From Proteus appendicitidis (GTDB lineage: Bacteria > Pseudomonadota > Gammaproteobacteria > Enterobacterales > Enterobacteriaceae), in contig NZ_CP127389.1 in assembly GCF_030271835.1 (NCBI RefSeq), forward strand, positions 3,384,001 to 3,448,000: a DNA stretch of 64,000 nucleotides, read 5' to 3'. The notes under the pieces are model-generated. The model saw only the letters and a program-made list of their open reading frames with translations. It had not been told where the DNA came from and searched no databases. How positions within the stretch are numbered: the stretch's first letter is position 1; each line of letters begins with the position of its first letter. Below are positions 44,991-52,514 of the stretch, piece by piece. The translations under genes and the position numbers were made by a program.

Positions 44991-45493
44991 GACCTAACTC
45001 CCTAGTCATTCGAGACAAAATTTATTTCATCGACTTTTTATTATAAAAATCAGCTTTTAACACTTTTCGCTTAAGCGCGATGCGAAATCCTTTCACACGC
45101 CCCCTCAACTATTGAAAAGTATTTTTACGCACTTCCTTGTTAACTTGTAATAGACATCCTTGTCTATTCTTTTCTACTTACACTGAAAACCAACACAAAC
45201 AATAAACAATAAATTCAATATGTTGTTTATCTCCGTATGATTTAACGTGGAGCCATTATCTACAAAGTTTGTATTTCAGGCTAGTAAGTTTGTTCGGTTA
45301 ACCTCGGTTATGCGTGCTTATCCGACAATAACCGAATTAACTCGCCCATTTAAAACAATTTAACTTGTTTTATTGTCTTTTAATCACGTTAAAACAATTA
45401 TTTACATAAAAAAACAATAATAATACTGGTTATAATACAAATTTAAGCTAATATAGAAGACATAATAGAACTGATAATAAAGAGAAACATAAC
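44991..45493. other. Spacer between the small membrane protein and the Ogr-type gene
   Basis: 503 bases containing promoters of two divergent small genes. The clearest structure is an inverted repeat TTCGGTTA (45293-45300) / TAACCGAA (45329-45336), with a second CGGTTAT (45305-45311) also able to pair with the right arm. No ORF or tRNA was seen. Confidence 0.6.
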
Positions 45494-45754
45494 ATGCGTG
45501 TCCTTACTATTTATTGTCCTGAATGTGGCGAAAAAGCGCTTATAAAAAAAAGTAATCGTAAACACAAAGAGTTATCGGATCTCTATTGTGCTTGTCGTGA
45601 TCCTGAATGCGGGCATACCTTTGTTTTAAACCTCACGTTTAGTCACACCCTTATGCCAAGTGCAAAAAACAAAGATACGTTGTTATTAGATGTGATCAAA
45701 AATCTTTCTCCAGAACAACGAGAGAAAGCACTTACTCTTTTACAAAGCATGTAG
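45494..45754 (+). CDS. Ogr/Delta-type zinc-finger transcription activator
   Basis: 86 residues. Seen: zinc-binding Cys set CPECGE (9-12) and CACRDPECGHTF (about 34-43), the pattern of phage P2 Ogr, which activates late promoters by contacting RNA polymerase, and a helical C-terminus with LSPEQREKALTLLQSM not found in P2 Ogr. No other P2-like late gene is present nearby, so this is an orphan, either a prophage relic or a domesticated regulator. Start ATG 45494 after AAAGAGAAA. Confidence 0.8.
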   Translation: MRVLTIYCPECGEKALIKKSNRKHKELSDLYCACRDPECGHTFVLNLTFSHTLMPSAKNKDTLLLDVIKNLSPEQREKALTLLQSM

Positions 45755-46026
45755 CCATCTCGAACAGATACTCTTTTTTTCATTTATTTTTATGATCTTG
45801 CTCTCATTCTGGCAGGTTATTTGACTAACCTATTCTTATAGAAAGATAAATGATGTAGATTCATTTTTAAGCTAAATAAAAATAATTCTTATGTTTTAAA
45901 TAAAACAAACACCTCTATTGATGCCGTGTTTGCCAATCCTTTAATAAATAATTTGTCAGCCCCCCAAACCAGAAACCTAATTTATGGTTTGAAGACTAAA
46001 CACAAATTTCAAATGGACCATTTAAG
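45755..46026. other. Spacer upstream of dhaKLM
   Basis: 272 bases presumably holding the dhaKLM promoter. An imperfect AAACC...GGTTT pairing lies at about 45966-45990. No dhaR gene is in the window and no operator was recognised. Confidence 0.5.
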
Positions 46027-47091
46027 ATGAAAAAGCTGATTAATCGAGTTGATGATGTGTTATCTGAACAACTACAAGGCTTTGCAAAAGCCCATCCTGA
46101 AATCAAATTTCATCCCTCCTCTTTTTATGTCACACGCAAAGATGCTCCAGTAAAAGGTAAAGTGGCTCTGTTATCTGGCGGTGGTAGCGGGCATGAACCC
46201 ATGCATGCAGGTTTTGTTGGTAAAGGAATGCTTGATGGTGCATGCCCCGGTGAAATATTTACGTCACCAACACCTGATAAAATGTATGACTGCGCCAAAG
46301 AGATTGATAGCGGTGAAGGCGTTTTAATGATCGTGAAAAACTACACCGGTGATGTGCTTAACTTTGAAACAGCGACAGAACTGCTTCATGACGATGGTGT
46401 AAAAATCGCAACGGTATTAGTTGATGATGATGTGGCGGTAAAAGATAGCTTATATACCGCAGGACGCCGTGGTGTTGCCAATACCGTTTTAATCGAAAAA
46501 CTGCTGGGTGCGGCGGCTGAAAGGGGTGACTCTCTTGATGAACTGGTTAAATTAGGTCATCACATTAATAACAATGGTTTTTCTATTGGTATTGCCTTGG
46601 AAGCCTGTACCGTTCCAGCCGCAGGAAAACCTTCTTTTACTTTACCTGAAAATGAAATGGAGTTTGGTGTCGGTATTCACGGTGAACCAGGTATTGACCG
46701 TCGTAAATTTACGTCCCTCAACGATACTGTTGATGCCATGTTTAATACCTTAATTGAGAATGGTCACTATCAACGAGTGATCCGCAATTGGGATCGTGAA
46801 AACGGCAGTTGGATTGATGAGGCTCAGGAAAAACAGCCGTTAAAATCTGGCGATCGCGTCATTGTTTTAGTTAATAACCTTGGTGCCACACCACAATCTG
46901 AACTTTATGGTGTTTATAACCGTTTAACTCAATGCTGTGAAAAATTTGGCTTAACCATCGAACGTTCTTTAATTGGTTCTTATTGCACTTCGCTCGATAT
47001 GACAGGGATCTCAATAACGTTATTAAAAGTTGATAACGAATTACTTACCTTGTGGGATGCCCCTGTAAATACGCCAGCAATGGTGAAATAA
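46027..47091 (+). CDS. dhaK: Dihydroxyacetone kinase subunit DhaK
   Basis: Substrate-binding subunit of the PTS-dependent dihydroxyacetone kinase, 354 residues. Seen: LLSGGGSGHEPMHAGFVGKG at 48-67 with catalytic His56, and FGVGIHGEPG with His218, which binds dihydroxyacetone as a hemiaminal; both numbers agree with the E. coli enzyme. Cytoplasmic. First gene of dhaKLM, 30 bases before dhaL. The ribosome site is weak (GGACC well upstream). Confidence 0.96.
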   Translation: MKKLINRVDDVLSEQLQGFAKAHPEIKFHPSSFYVTRKDAPVKGKVALLSGGGSGHEPMHAGFVGKGMLDGACPGEIFTSPTPDKMYDCAKEIDSGEGVLMIVKNYTGDVLNFETATELLHDDGVKIATVLVDDDVAVKDSLYTAGRRGVANTVLIEKLLGAAAERGDSLDELVKLGHHINNNGFSIGIALEACTVPAAGKPSFTLPENEMEFGVGIHGEPGIDRRKFTSLNDTVDAMFNTLIENGHYQRVIRNWDRENGSWIDEAQEKQPLKSGDRVIVLVNNLGATPQSELYGVYNRLTQCCEKFGLTIERSLIGSYCTSLDMTGISITLLKVDNELLTLWDAPVNTPAMVK

Positions 47092-47121
47092 GTCTTTAAT
47101 AACAAGAAAAGGAACAAAAAA

Positions 47122-47754
47122 ATGGCTTTAACTCGTGCTCAAATTATTCTTTGGTTACAACAATGTGCGCTACTGTTTGAACAAAATAGTGATTATTTAA
47201 CGGATTTAGATCGTGAAATTGGTGATGCTGACCACGGTTTAAATATGAACCGTGGCTTTAGAAAAGTGCAGGAAAAACTCCCTGAATTTGAAGGGCAAGA
47301 TATCGGCACTATCCTCAAAACTACGGGCATGACATTGCTCTCAAATATTGGCGGAGCAAGTGGTCCCCTATTTGGCACCTTCTTTATTCGTGCAGCTAAA
47401 CCTACTGCTTCATTGCAAAGCCTAGAACTTAATCAACTTGTTGAAATGGTAACAGAAGGTGTAGAAGGCATTGTAAGCCGAGGAAAAGCAGAGCCAAATG
47501 ACAAAACCATGTGTGATGTTTGGTGGCCAGTGGTTGAGTCATTAAAACACGCGAATGAACAAAACCTTTCTATCAAAGAAGCTATCGCTCAAGCACAAGT
47601 TGTCGCTGAAAAAGCAGCTGAAAATACCATTGCGATGCAAGCACGAAAAGGACGAGCAAGCTACTTAGGTGAGCGCAGTATCGGGCATAAAGATCCTGGC
47701 AGTGCTTCGGTGGTACTGATGATACAAGCCCTTGCAAATAGCATTAATGCATAA
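47122..47754 (+). CDS. dhaL: Dihydroxyacetone kinase subunit DhaL
   Basis: ADP-binding subunit of 210 residues that carries the phosphoryl group between DhaM and DhaK-bound dihydroxyacetone. Seen: the Mg-binding Asp cluster LDREIGDADHGLNM (Asp30, 35, 37, as in E. coli), LLSNIGGASGPLFGTFFIRA, and KGRASYLGERSIGHKDPGSA in the ADP lid. AAGGAAC precedes the ATG. Confidence 0.96.
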   Translation: MALTRAQIILWLQQCALLFEQNSDYLTDLDREIGDADHGLNMNRGFRKVQEKLPEFEGQDIGTILKTTGMTLLSNIGGASGPLFGTFFIRAAKPTASLQSLELNQLVEMVTEGVEGIVSRGKAEPNDKTMCDVWWPVVESLKHANEQNLSIKEAIAQAQVVAEKAAENTIAMQARKGRASYLGERSIGHKDPGSASVVLMIQALANSINA

Positions 47755-47795
47755 CTGACCAAGCAACCAATATAAGCAACCAATAAAGGTCTACC

Positions 47796-49244
47796 ATGAT
47801 AAATATTGTTATTGTTTCTCATAGTAAACATCTCGCTGATGGTGTGGCAGAACTTGCCAGTCAGATGCTTAATCCGGCTCATTGCCAACTTGCGGTTGCC
47901 GCAGGTATCAACGATGAAGAATATGCGATTGGTACTGATGCCGTTAAAATTATGACGGCGATAGAATCGCTTTCACAAGCACAGTCCATTGTTGTGATGA
48001 TGGATTTAGGCAGTGCTATCTTAAGTGCAGAAACGGCAATTGAGTTACTTGATCCAGAACTAGCTGAGAAAGTCACTCTTTGCTCAGCGCCCTTAGTTGA
48101 AGGCACTCTTGCAGCAGTTGTAGCGGCTTCTTCTGGGGCATCACTAGAAAAAGTGATTGAAGAAGCTTCAAATTCTTTATATCCAAAGAAAATCCAACTT
48201 GGTGAAAATTTCGTTCAACCTAAAAGTGATATTAATGCCCCTGTCAAAATTCACGGTAAAGAGGCGAGTTGGGTAGTTCGTAATCCTCATGGTTTACACG
48301 TAAGACCCGCGGCAACGTTAGTTGAGGTGCTTTCTTCTTTTCAGGCTGATTATCAATTAGTTAAAGGGGATAGACGTATTAATCCTCTCAGTTTAAATCA
48401 GCTTTCATTAATACAAATTCGTCAAGGCGATGAAATAACGCTAATTGCCTCTGGTGAACAAGAAGATGAAGCGATTGCGGCTTTTCTTAAACTTGCCCAA
48501 AATGGCTTTGGTGAGGAGCTATCTTCTGATCCTAATACCATAACATTAAAAGGTCTTTTGGCCCCTGTATCTCAAATTAAAGCACCCGCTTTTGTTTGGC
48601 ATGAAATAGAGCTATCACCCGCTGAAAATTTATCAGAGCCGATTGATATTGATGTTCAAATTGGCAAATTTAATTTTGCCATAAAGAGTACGCTAAAAGC
48701 ACTAAAACAAAGTGCCAATAAAGCTAGCCAAAAATTAGGTGAGCATATTGGTGCTATTTTTAACGGTCATATCATGATGTTAGATGATGATGAGTTAATA
48801 ATAAGCGTGATTGATCGCATCAGAGCAGAGAAGATCAGCGCCCAGCAAAGTTGGTCGGATGAAATGCAGGAAAGAGCGCAGGTGTATTGCGCACTCACCG
48901 ATCCTTATTTACGCGCGCGTGAACTTGATCTTCGTGATCTACGTAATCAAGTACTTTATCATTTACAAGATAAAACTCGTCCAAGCTTTACCCCTTCACA
49001 ACCCGCTATTTTGGTCGCAAAAGAGCTTTTCCCTTCCACATTAATTCAATTAGTTGATAGTCAATTGGTCGGTATTGCTTTAGCAAACGGTGATAGTCGC
49101 TCTCACAGCGCCATTATCGCGGCTGAAATGCGCTTACCTATGTTAGTCAATTTAGGATCTACGCTATTAAAAGTCACTGACTCCCAAAAGTTAAAATTAG
49201 ATACGAATAAGGGCGAATTAGTTATTGAACCGGTAATGCTATAA
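47796..49244 (+). CDS. dhaM: PTS-dependent dihydroxyacetone kinase phosphotransferase subunit DhaM
   Basis: 482 residues in three phosphotransfer domains: EIIA-mannose-like (1-135, His9 in VSHSKHL), HPr-like (about 155-240, His168 in NPHGLHVRPAAT) and an enzyme-I N-terminal-like part (about 265-482, His437 in DSRSHSAIIAAEMRLP). It passes phosphate from the general PTS to DhaL-ADP, so dihydroxyacetone kinase uses PEP rather than ATP. This three-domain form matches E. coli DhaM. AAAGG precedes the ATG at 47796. It ends the operon, before the terminator at 49275. Confidence 0.95.
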   Translation: MINIVIVSHSKHLADGVAELASQMLNPAHCQLAVAAGINDEEYAIGTDAVKIMTAIESLSQAQSIVVMMDLGSAILSAETAIELLDPELAEKVTLCSAPLVEGTLAAVVAASSGASLEKVIEEASNSLYPKKIQLGENFVQPKSDINAPVKIHGKEASWVVRNPHGLHVRPAATLVEVLSSFQADYQLVKGDRRINPLSLNQLSLIQIRQGDEITLIASGEQEDEAIAAFLKLAQNGFGEELSSDPNTITLKGLLAPVSQIKAPAFVWHEIELSPAENLSEPIDIDVQIGKFNFAIKSTLKALKQSANKASQKLGEHIGAIFNGHIMMLDDDELIISVIDRIRAEKISAQQSWSDEMQERAQVYCALTDPYLRARELDLRDLRNQVLYHLQDKTRPSFTPSQPAILVAKELFPSTLIQLVDSQLVGIALANGDSRSHSAIIAAEMRLPMLVNLGSTLLKVTDSQKLKLDTNKGELVIEPVML

Positions 49245-49274
49245 ACCTCTTTTCAAATTAACCGCATAAAAAAA

Positions 49275-49296
49275 ACCCGCACAATAATGTGCGGGT
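49275..49296. terminator. Terminator between dhaM and fimbrial operon 2
   Basis: ACCCGCACA / TGTGCGGGT with a 4-base loop. The T-run lies on the minus-strand exit (GGGTTTTTTTT), so it mainly ends the fimbrial transcript coming from the right, while also lying just past the dhaM stop. Confidence 0.93.
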
Positions 49297-49349
49297 AAGT
49301 CAACGAAAAACGCTATCAATCTAGGTCATTATTGACTCTTCTAATTTTA

Positions 49350-50201
49350 TTAAGGTATTGATAATACCAATGTCGTAGTACCACTAAAGTTACCTAATGA
49401 CGGAGTGCCATTAGCTTGAAGTTTTGATAATACTCTCACATAGGTGTATTCATTCTTGATTGCGTTAACTTGTGTACCAATTGATGCAGGTGAACCATTT
49501 AACGTTAAAAAAGAACGGATGCTGCCATCTGGTTTTAAGTTTAAATAATGTTCTTCCATCGAACTGGTAATTTTTACTGGCATAGTTTCATTACAAGTGA
49601 GCGCAAATTGTTCTTCCACCTCATTACCATTAACTTGTGTCACATCAAGTACACCATGTGAAATAGTAAGATTATTAGAAATAAATGCACATTTACCTTC
49701 AGGCGGTGGAGCAATACCACATACACCACCCGGTACCATTCTTCCGCTTCCCCCCGTTGGGCTACTCGTCATAAAAAAAGCAATACATTCATCAACAGTA
49801 ACAGATCCAGCATGGGTACTATAATTCACATAAGGGAAAGTCAGCCCGCATTGGTTAACAGCCACATCGCGTATTTCAGCCATAGAGCTTAAATGCTGTA
49901 AATCGACATCGCACCGCCATCTTGCCCGATGCTCAGTACCCGTTCCTCCCTTATTAGGTTTTGAGTGGAAGTGATTTAATTGAATATAACACCGACCACT
50001 CAAACCTAAACTTTTACAAGGGTTTGGCGTAAATCCTATTTCTGTCCAATATTCCAATACATAGTCGTAACGAATATTCCCTTTAATTTCTGGAGAGGGA
50101 CCGGATTTAGTAATATAAGTAAAATAACCCGCTTGTACGCTAAATAGTGAAAAACTGCATAGTACAATTAATAACTTTAAAATTTGCTGTATTTTTTTCA
50201 T
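49350..50201 (-). CDS. MrpH-like fimbrial tip adhesin (operon 2)
   Basis: Two-domain tip adhesin of 283 residues with a signal peptide (ends VQAG near residue 24). Seen: an N-terminal receptor-binding domain with His77 and His79 (LNHFHSK) and His130 (NYSTHAG), placed like the three His that hold zinc in MrpH of P. mirabilis, with several Cys (CKSLGLSGRC, RCDVDLQ, NQCGL). The C-terminal pilin domain runs from about 170 (EGKCAFISNNLTISHGVLDV) to VLSIP. It closes the seven-gene operon. Zinc binding is inferred from the His pattern only. Confidence 0.85.
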   Translation of the reverse strand: MKKIQQILKLLIVLCSFSLFSVQAGYFTYITKSGPSPEIKGNIRYDYVLEYWTEIGFTPNPCKSLGLSGRCYIQLNHFHSKPNKGGTGTEHRARWRCDVDLQHLSSMAEIRDVAVNQCGLTFPYVNYSTHAGSVTVDECIAFFMTSSPTGGSGRMVPGGVCGIAPPPEGKCAFISNNLTISHGVLDVTQVNGNEVEEQFALTCNETMPVKITSSMEEHYLNLKPDGSIRSFLTLNGSPASIGTQVNAIKNEYTYVRVLSKLQANGTPSLGNFSGTTTLVLSIP

Positions 50202-50207
50202 TATCTT

Positions 50208-50744
50208 TTACTCATATTTCAAAGAAAACACGGCAGTAGCAGAAAAATGCCCCGGTTTAATTGACTTGTCTGCGATCGCTTTTGCTGTCGCTTGCAAATA
50301 AGCAATAAAATTAAGCTCAAAAATGCCATTATTAGGAATATTATATAAACCCGTGTAATCCCCTAATTTAATAGGGATACCCTCTTTAGTCGTAATTTTT
50401 ATTCCTAAATCAGGATTATTAGCGCTATCGTCTAATGCTAATAATCCGGCAAGTTCATTATGCGTTGCCCCTTCAAATTTTATTTTCACTTGCTTGGCAA
50501 TAGAAATATCGCACTCTGATAAAATAATTTTGAAATCCTTTTTCTCGAATTCAAAATAACTTTTATAAATATCATCCAAGCGAATTTCATCAAATACCAC
50601 ATCAACCTGAGAGTGCTCAGGTAAAACTTTGCAAGGTGCAATAATTAATGAACCAAAAATATTAAGGTTTTCAGCCGCAAAGACAGAAGATGAAAATAAT
50701 AAACAACTACCAATAATACAACTAGATAACATTGATTTATTCAT
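50208..50744 (-). CDS. Minor fimbrial subunit (operon 2, MrpG-like position)
   Basis: Pilin-family protein of 178 residues with a signal peptide (MNKSMLSSCIIGSCLLFSSS, cleaved after FAA). Seen: LIIAPCKVLPEHSQVDVVFD and LSECDISI (Cys pair) and a C-terminal strand ATAVFSLKYE. It precedes the adhesin gene, as MrpG does in MR/P, so it may adapt the adhesin to the tip fibre. Its start overlaps the upstream stop (TAATG). Confidence 0.9.
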   Translation of the reverse strand: MNKSMLSSCIIGSCLLFSSSVFAAENLNIFGSLIIAPCKVLPEHSQVDVVFDEIRLDDIYKSYFEFEKKDFKIILSECDISIAKQVKIKFEGATHNELAGLLALDDSANNPDLGIKITTKEGIPIKLGDYTGLYNIPNNGIFELNFIAYLQATAKAIADKSIKPGHFSATAVFSLKYE

Positions 50745-51235
50745 TATTGGTACTCCACAAACAAGGTGCCACCCGCGGTAAAATTACCCGGTGCCAGTTC
50801 ACTATTTTCTTTTTTCACCAATACGGCCCAAATTTTTTCAGGGTTATTCAAATTAACCGAATATTTTTTATTTAAATCAATAATGGAATCACCCATCATA
50901 AATTTTACGGTTAATTCATTAATATTGGTTCTCAGCCCATTAGGATCGAAGCTACTTTTATTACCATCAATCGATAAATACATATTCCAGTTATTTAAAT
51001 TTTCTTCACAAGTAATTTGGTAATTAATTTCTCTTTTTTGGTCATAGCCTTTGATCGTTTTTATCGCCACAGGACCAAAGTTCACCTCAATCATATTGCC
51101 GTCATTTACTTTGCAAGGAGGTGGCGTTAATAAATTACCTTTAATCAGTACTTGTGTTTCATTATCTTTTGCCAAACTGGGTGAAGAAAATACAGAAAAT
51201 AAAAATAACATAATGAGGAATGGATAATAACGCAT
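50744..51235 (-). CDS. Minor fimbrial subunit (operon 2, MrpF-like position)
   Basis: 163 residues with a signal peptide (MRYYPFLIMLFLFSVFSSPS, cleaved after LAK region). Seen: LTPPPCKVNDGNMIEVNFGP, a second Cys in YQITCEENLN, and a C-terminal beta strand AGGTLFVEYQ. The preceding gene (51252-51737) has the same PCKVNDGKPIEVNFND wording, so the two are recent paralogues. A longer frame up to 51316 overlaps that gene; the ATG at 51235 before the signal peptide is preferred. Confidence 0.9.
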   Translation of the reverse strand: MRYYPFLIMLFLFSVFSSPSLAKDNETQVLIKGNLLTPPPCKVNDGNMIEVNFGPVAIKTIKGYDQKREINYQITCEENLNNWNMYLSIDGNKSSFDPNGLRTNINELTVKFMMGDSIIDLNKKYSVNLNNPEKIWAVLVKKENSELAPGNFTAGGTLFVEYQ

Positions 51236-51251
51236 GTTGTTTATTCCTCTG

Positions 51252-51737
51252 TTAGTTGTAATAAACCTGCATAGTTGCAGTTGCAGTAAAGGAGCCGGTT
51301 GGTAGTGTGGCGCCACTTTTTTTCACCAGTACCGCATAAAGCTCTGGTCGAGTTTGATAGTTAAACTTAAACGGTTCTGTCATATAAACATTGGTATCAG
51401 CGGTTTTAAATAACACGCCTAAATCTGTCACGCTTGTTTTTAAATAACGCGTATCAAATCCAGCACCGTCGCCCGTAAATTTCAATGACATACTTGGATC
51501 ACCCGTTGTTTTACAATCCAAGGTGTAATCCATTTTTTGTTTATAATTTTCGTTTTCTATTCTTGTGGTCATCACATCATTAAAATTCACTTCGATAGGT
51601 TTACCATCGTTAACCTTACAAGGACGTGACTCCACACTCCCGCTCACTGTCAATCTTAAAAAACCAGAAACAGCCCATACAGAAGGAGCGAGAAAACTCA
51701 TACAAAGAAAAAGTATTACACCTCGGAATATAAGCAT
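51252..51737 (-). CDS. Minor fimbrial subunit (operon 2, MrpE-like position)
   Basis: 161 residues with a signal peptide (MLIFRGVILFLCMSFLAPSV, cleaved near WAV). Seen: PCKVNDGKPIEVNFNDV, TLDCKTTGDPSMSLKFTG, and a donor-strand C-terminus TATATMQVYYN. It follows the chaperone gene immediately (stop at 51742, four bases away), as mrpE follows mrpD. Ribosome site AAGAAGG. Confidence 0.9.
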   Translation of the reverse strand: MLIFRGVILFLCMSFLAPSVWAVSGFLRLTVSGSVESRPCKVNDGKPIEVNFNDVMTTRIENENYKQKMDYTLDCKTTGDPSMSLKFTGDGAGFDTRYLKTSVTDLGVLFKTADTNVYMTEPFKFNYQTRPELYAVLVKKSGATLPTGSFTATATMQVYYN

Positions 51738-51741
51738 AATA

Positions 51742-52497
51742 TTACGCCTTCTTATCTTTGATATTTGCTGAACAAATATCTCCGCGACACTGGAATGTTA
51801 ATTCAACTAATCCACCGAAATCATTGAGGTATTCAATGGAGGGTGCCGCACCTAAATCACCCACTTTTGCCCCTAATGGACGTTGACCAAACGGCTCAAT
51901 CATCACGGCTTCAAAACCATTAACCTCCGTATTATTTTTTCTCACTTTGGTGATAGTCAGATAATAAGGTGAAGGGTTTTTTACATTGTAATGACTCCCC
52001 TGTTTTTCAATCACAATGTCTTTTTCCATTGGATTAGCCTCTAAACGGCTAGGTGCAACAATGCTTTTTGGTCGATAAAACACTTTAATTTTTGTCTGCA
52101 ATGCAATTTGCAACACATTGGGAGAATCACTACGAGGTGGAATTTCACGAACATTAAGGTAATAAATACTTTCTCTGTCTGTAGGCAACATATTGGTTGC
52201 TGGTAATGCCTGAATTTTAATTTGGCTTTTGTTACCCGCTTCTATACGTTGAACTGGCGGTGTTACCACAAAAGGAGAATTAATTTTTTCATCTTTGCTA
52301 TTCTCAAGCCAAGATTGTGCTAAATAAGGTTTAGATTCATTTTCATTTTCTAAAACCATACTGACTGAGCGCTCACCTTCATTATATAAAACACGCGTTC
52401 TATCTAAGGCGATAGCGGAATAAGCGGATTGAGAAAAAAGGCAAAGTGTAACGATAGCGCTTAATGTTTTTATGTTGATATATTTCATTTCATTCAC
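51742..52497 (-). CDS. Periplasmic fimbrial chaperone (operon 2)
   Basis: PapD-family chaperone of 251 residues. Seen: a signal peptide ending YSA, the RTRVLYNEGERSVSMVLEN strand, PFVVTPPVQRIEAGNKSQIK, and IKVFYRPKSIV. The C-terminal end has a short extension with two Cys (CRGDICSANIKDKKA) beyond the usual domain. An ATG three codons in is an alternative start. It lies 17 bases after the usher. Confidence 0.94.
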   Translation of the reverse strand: MNEMKYINIKTLSAIVTLCLFSQSAYSAIALDRTRVLYNEGERSVSMVLENENESKPYLAQSWLENSKDEKINSPFVVTPPVQRIEAGNKSQIKIQALPATNMLPTDRESIYYLNVREIPPRSDSPNVLQIALQTKIKVFYRPKSIVAPSRLEANPMEKDIVIEKQGSHYNVKNPSPYYLTITKVRKNNTEVNGFEAVMIEPFGQRPLGAKVGDLGAAPSIEYLNDFGGLVELTFQCRGDICSANIKDKKA

Positions 52498-52514
52498 CGT
52501 TGACTTAAATTTAA

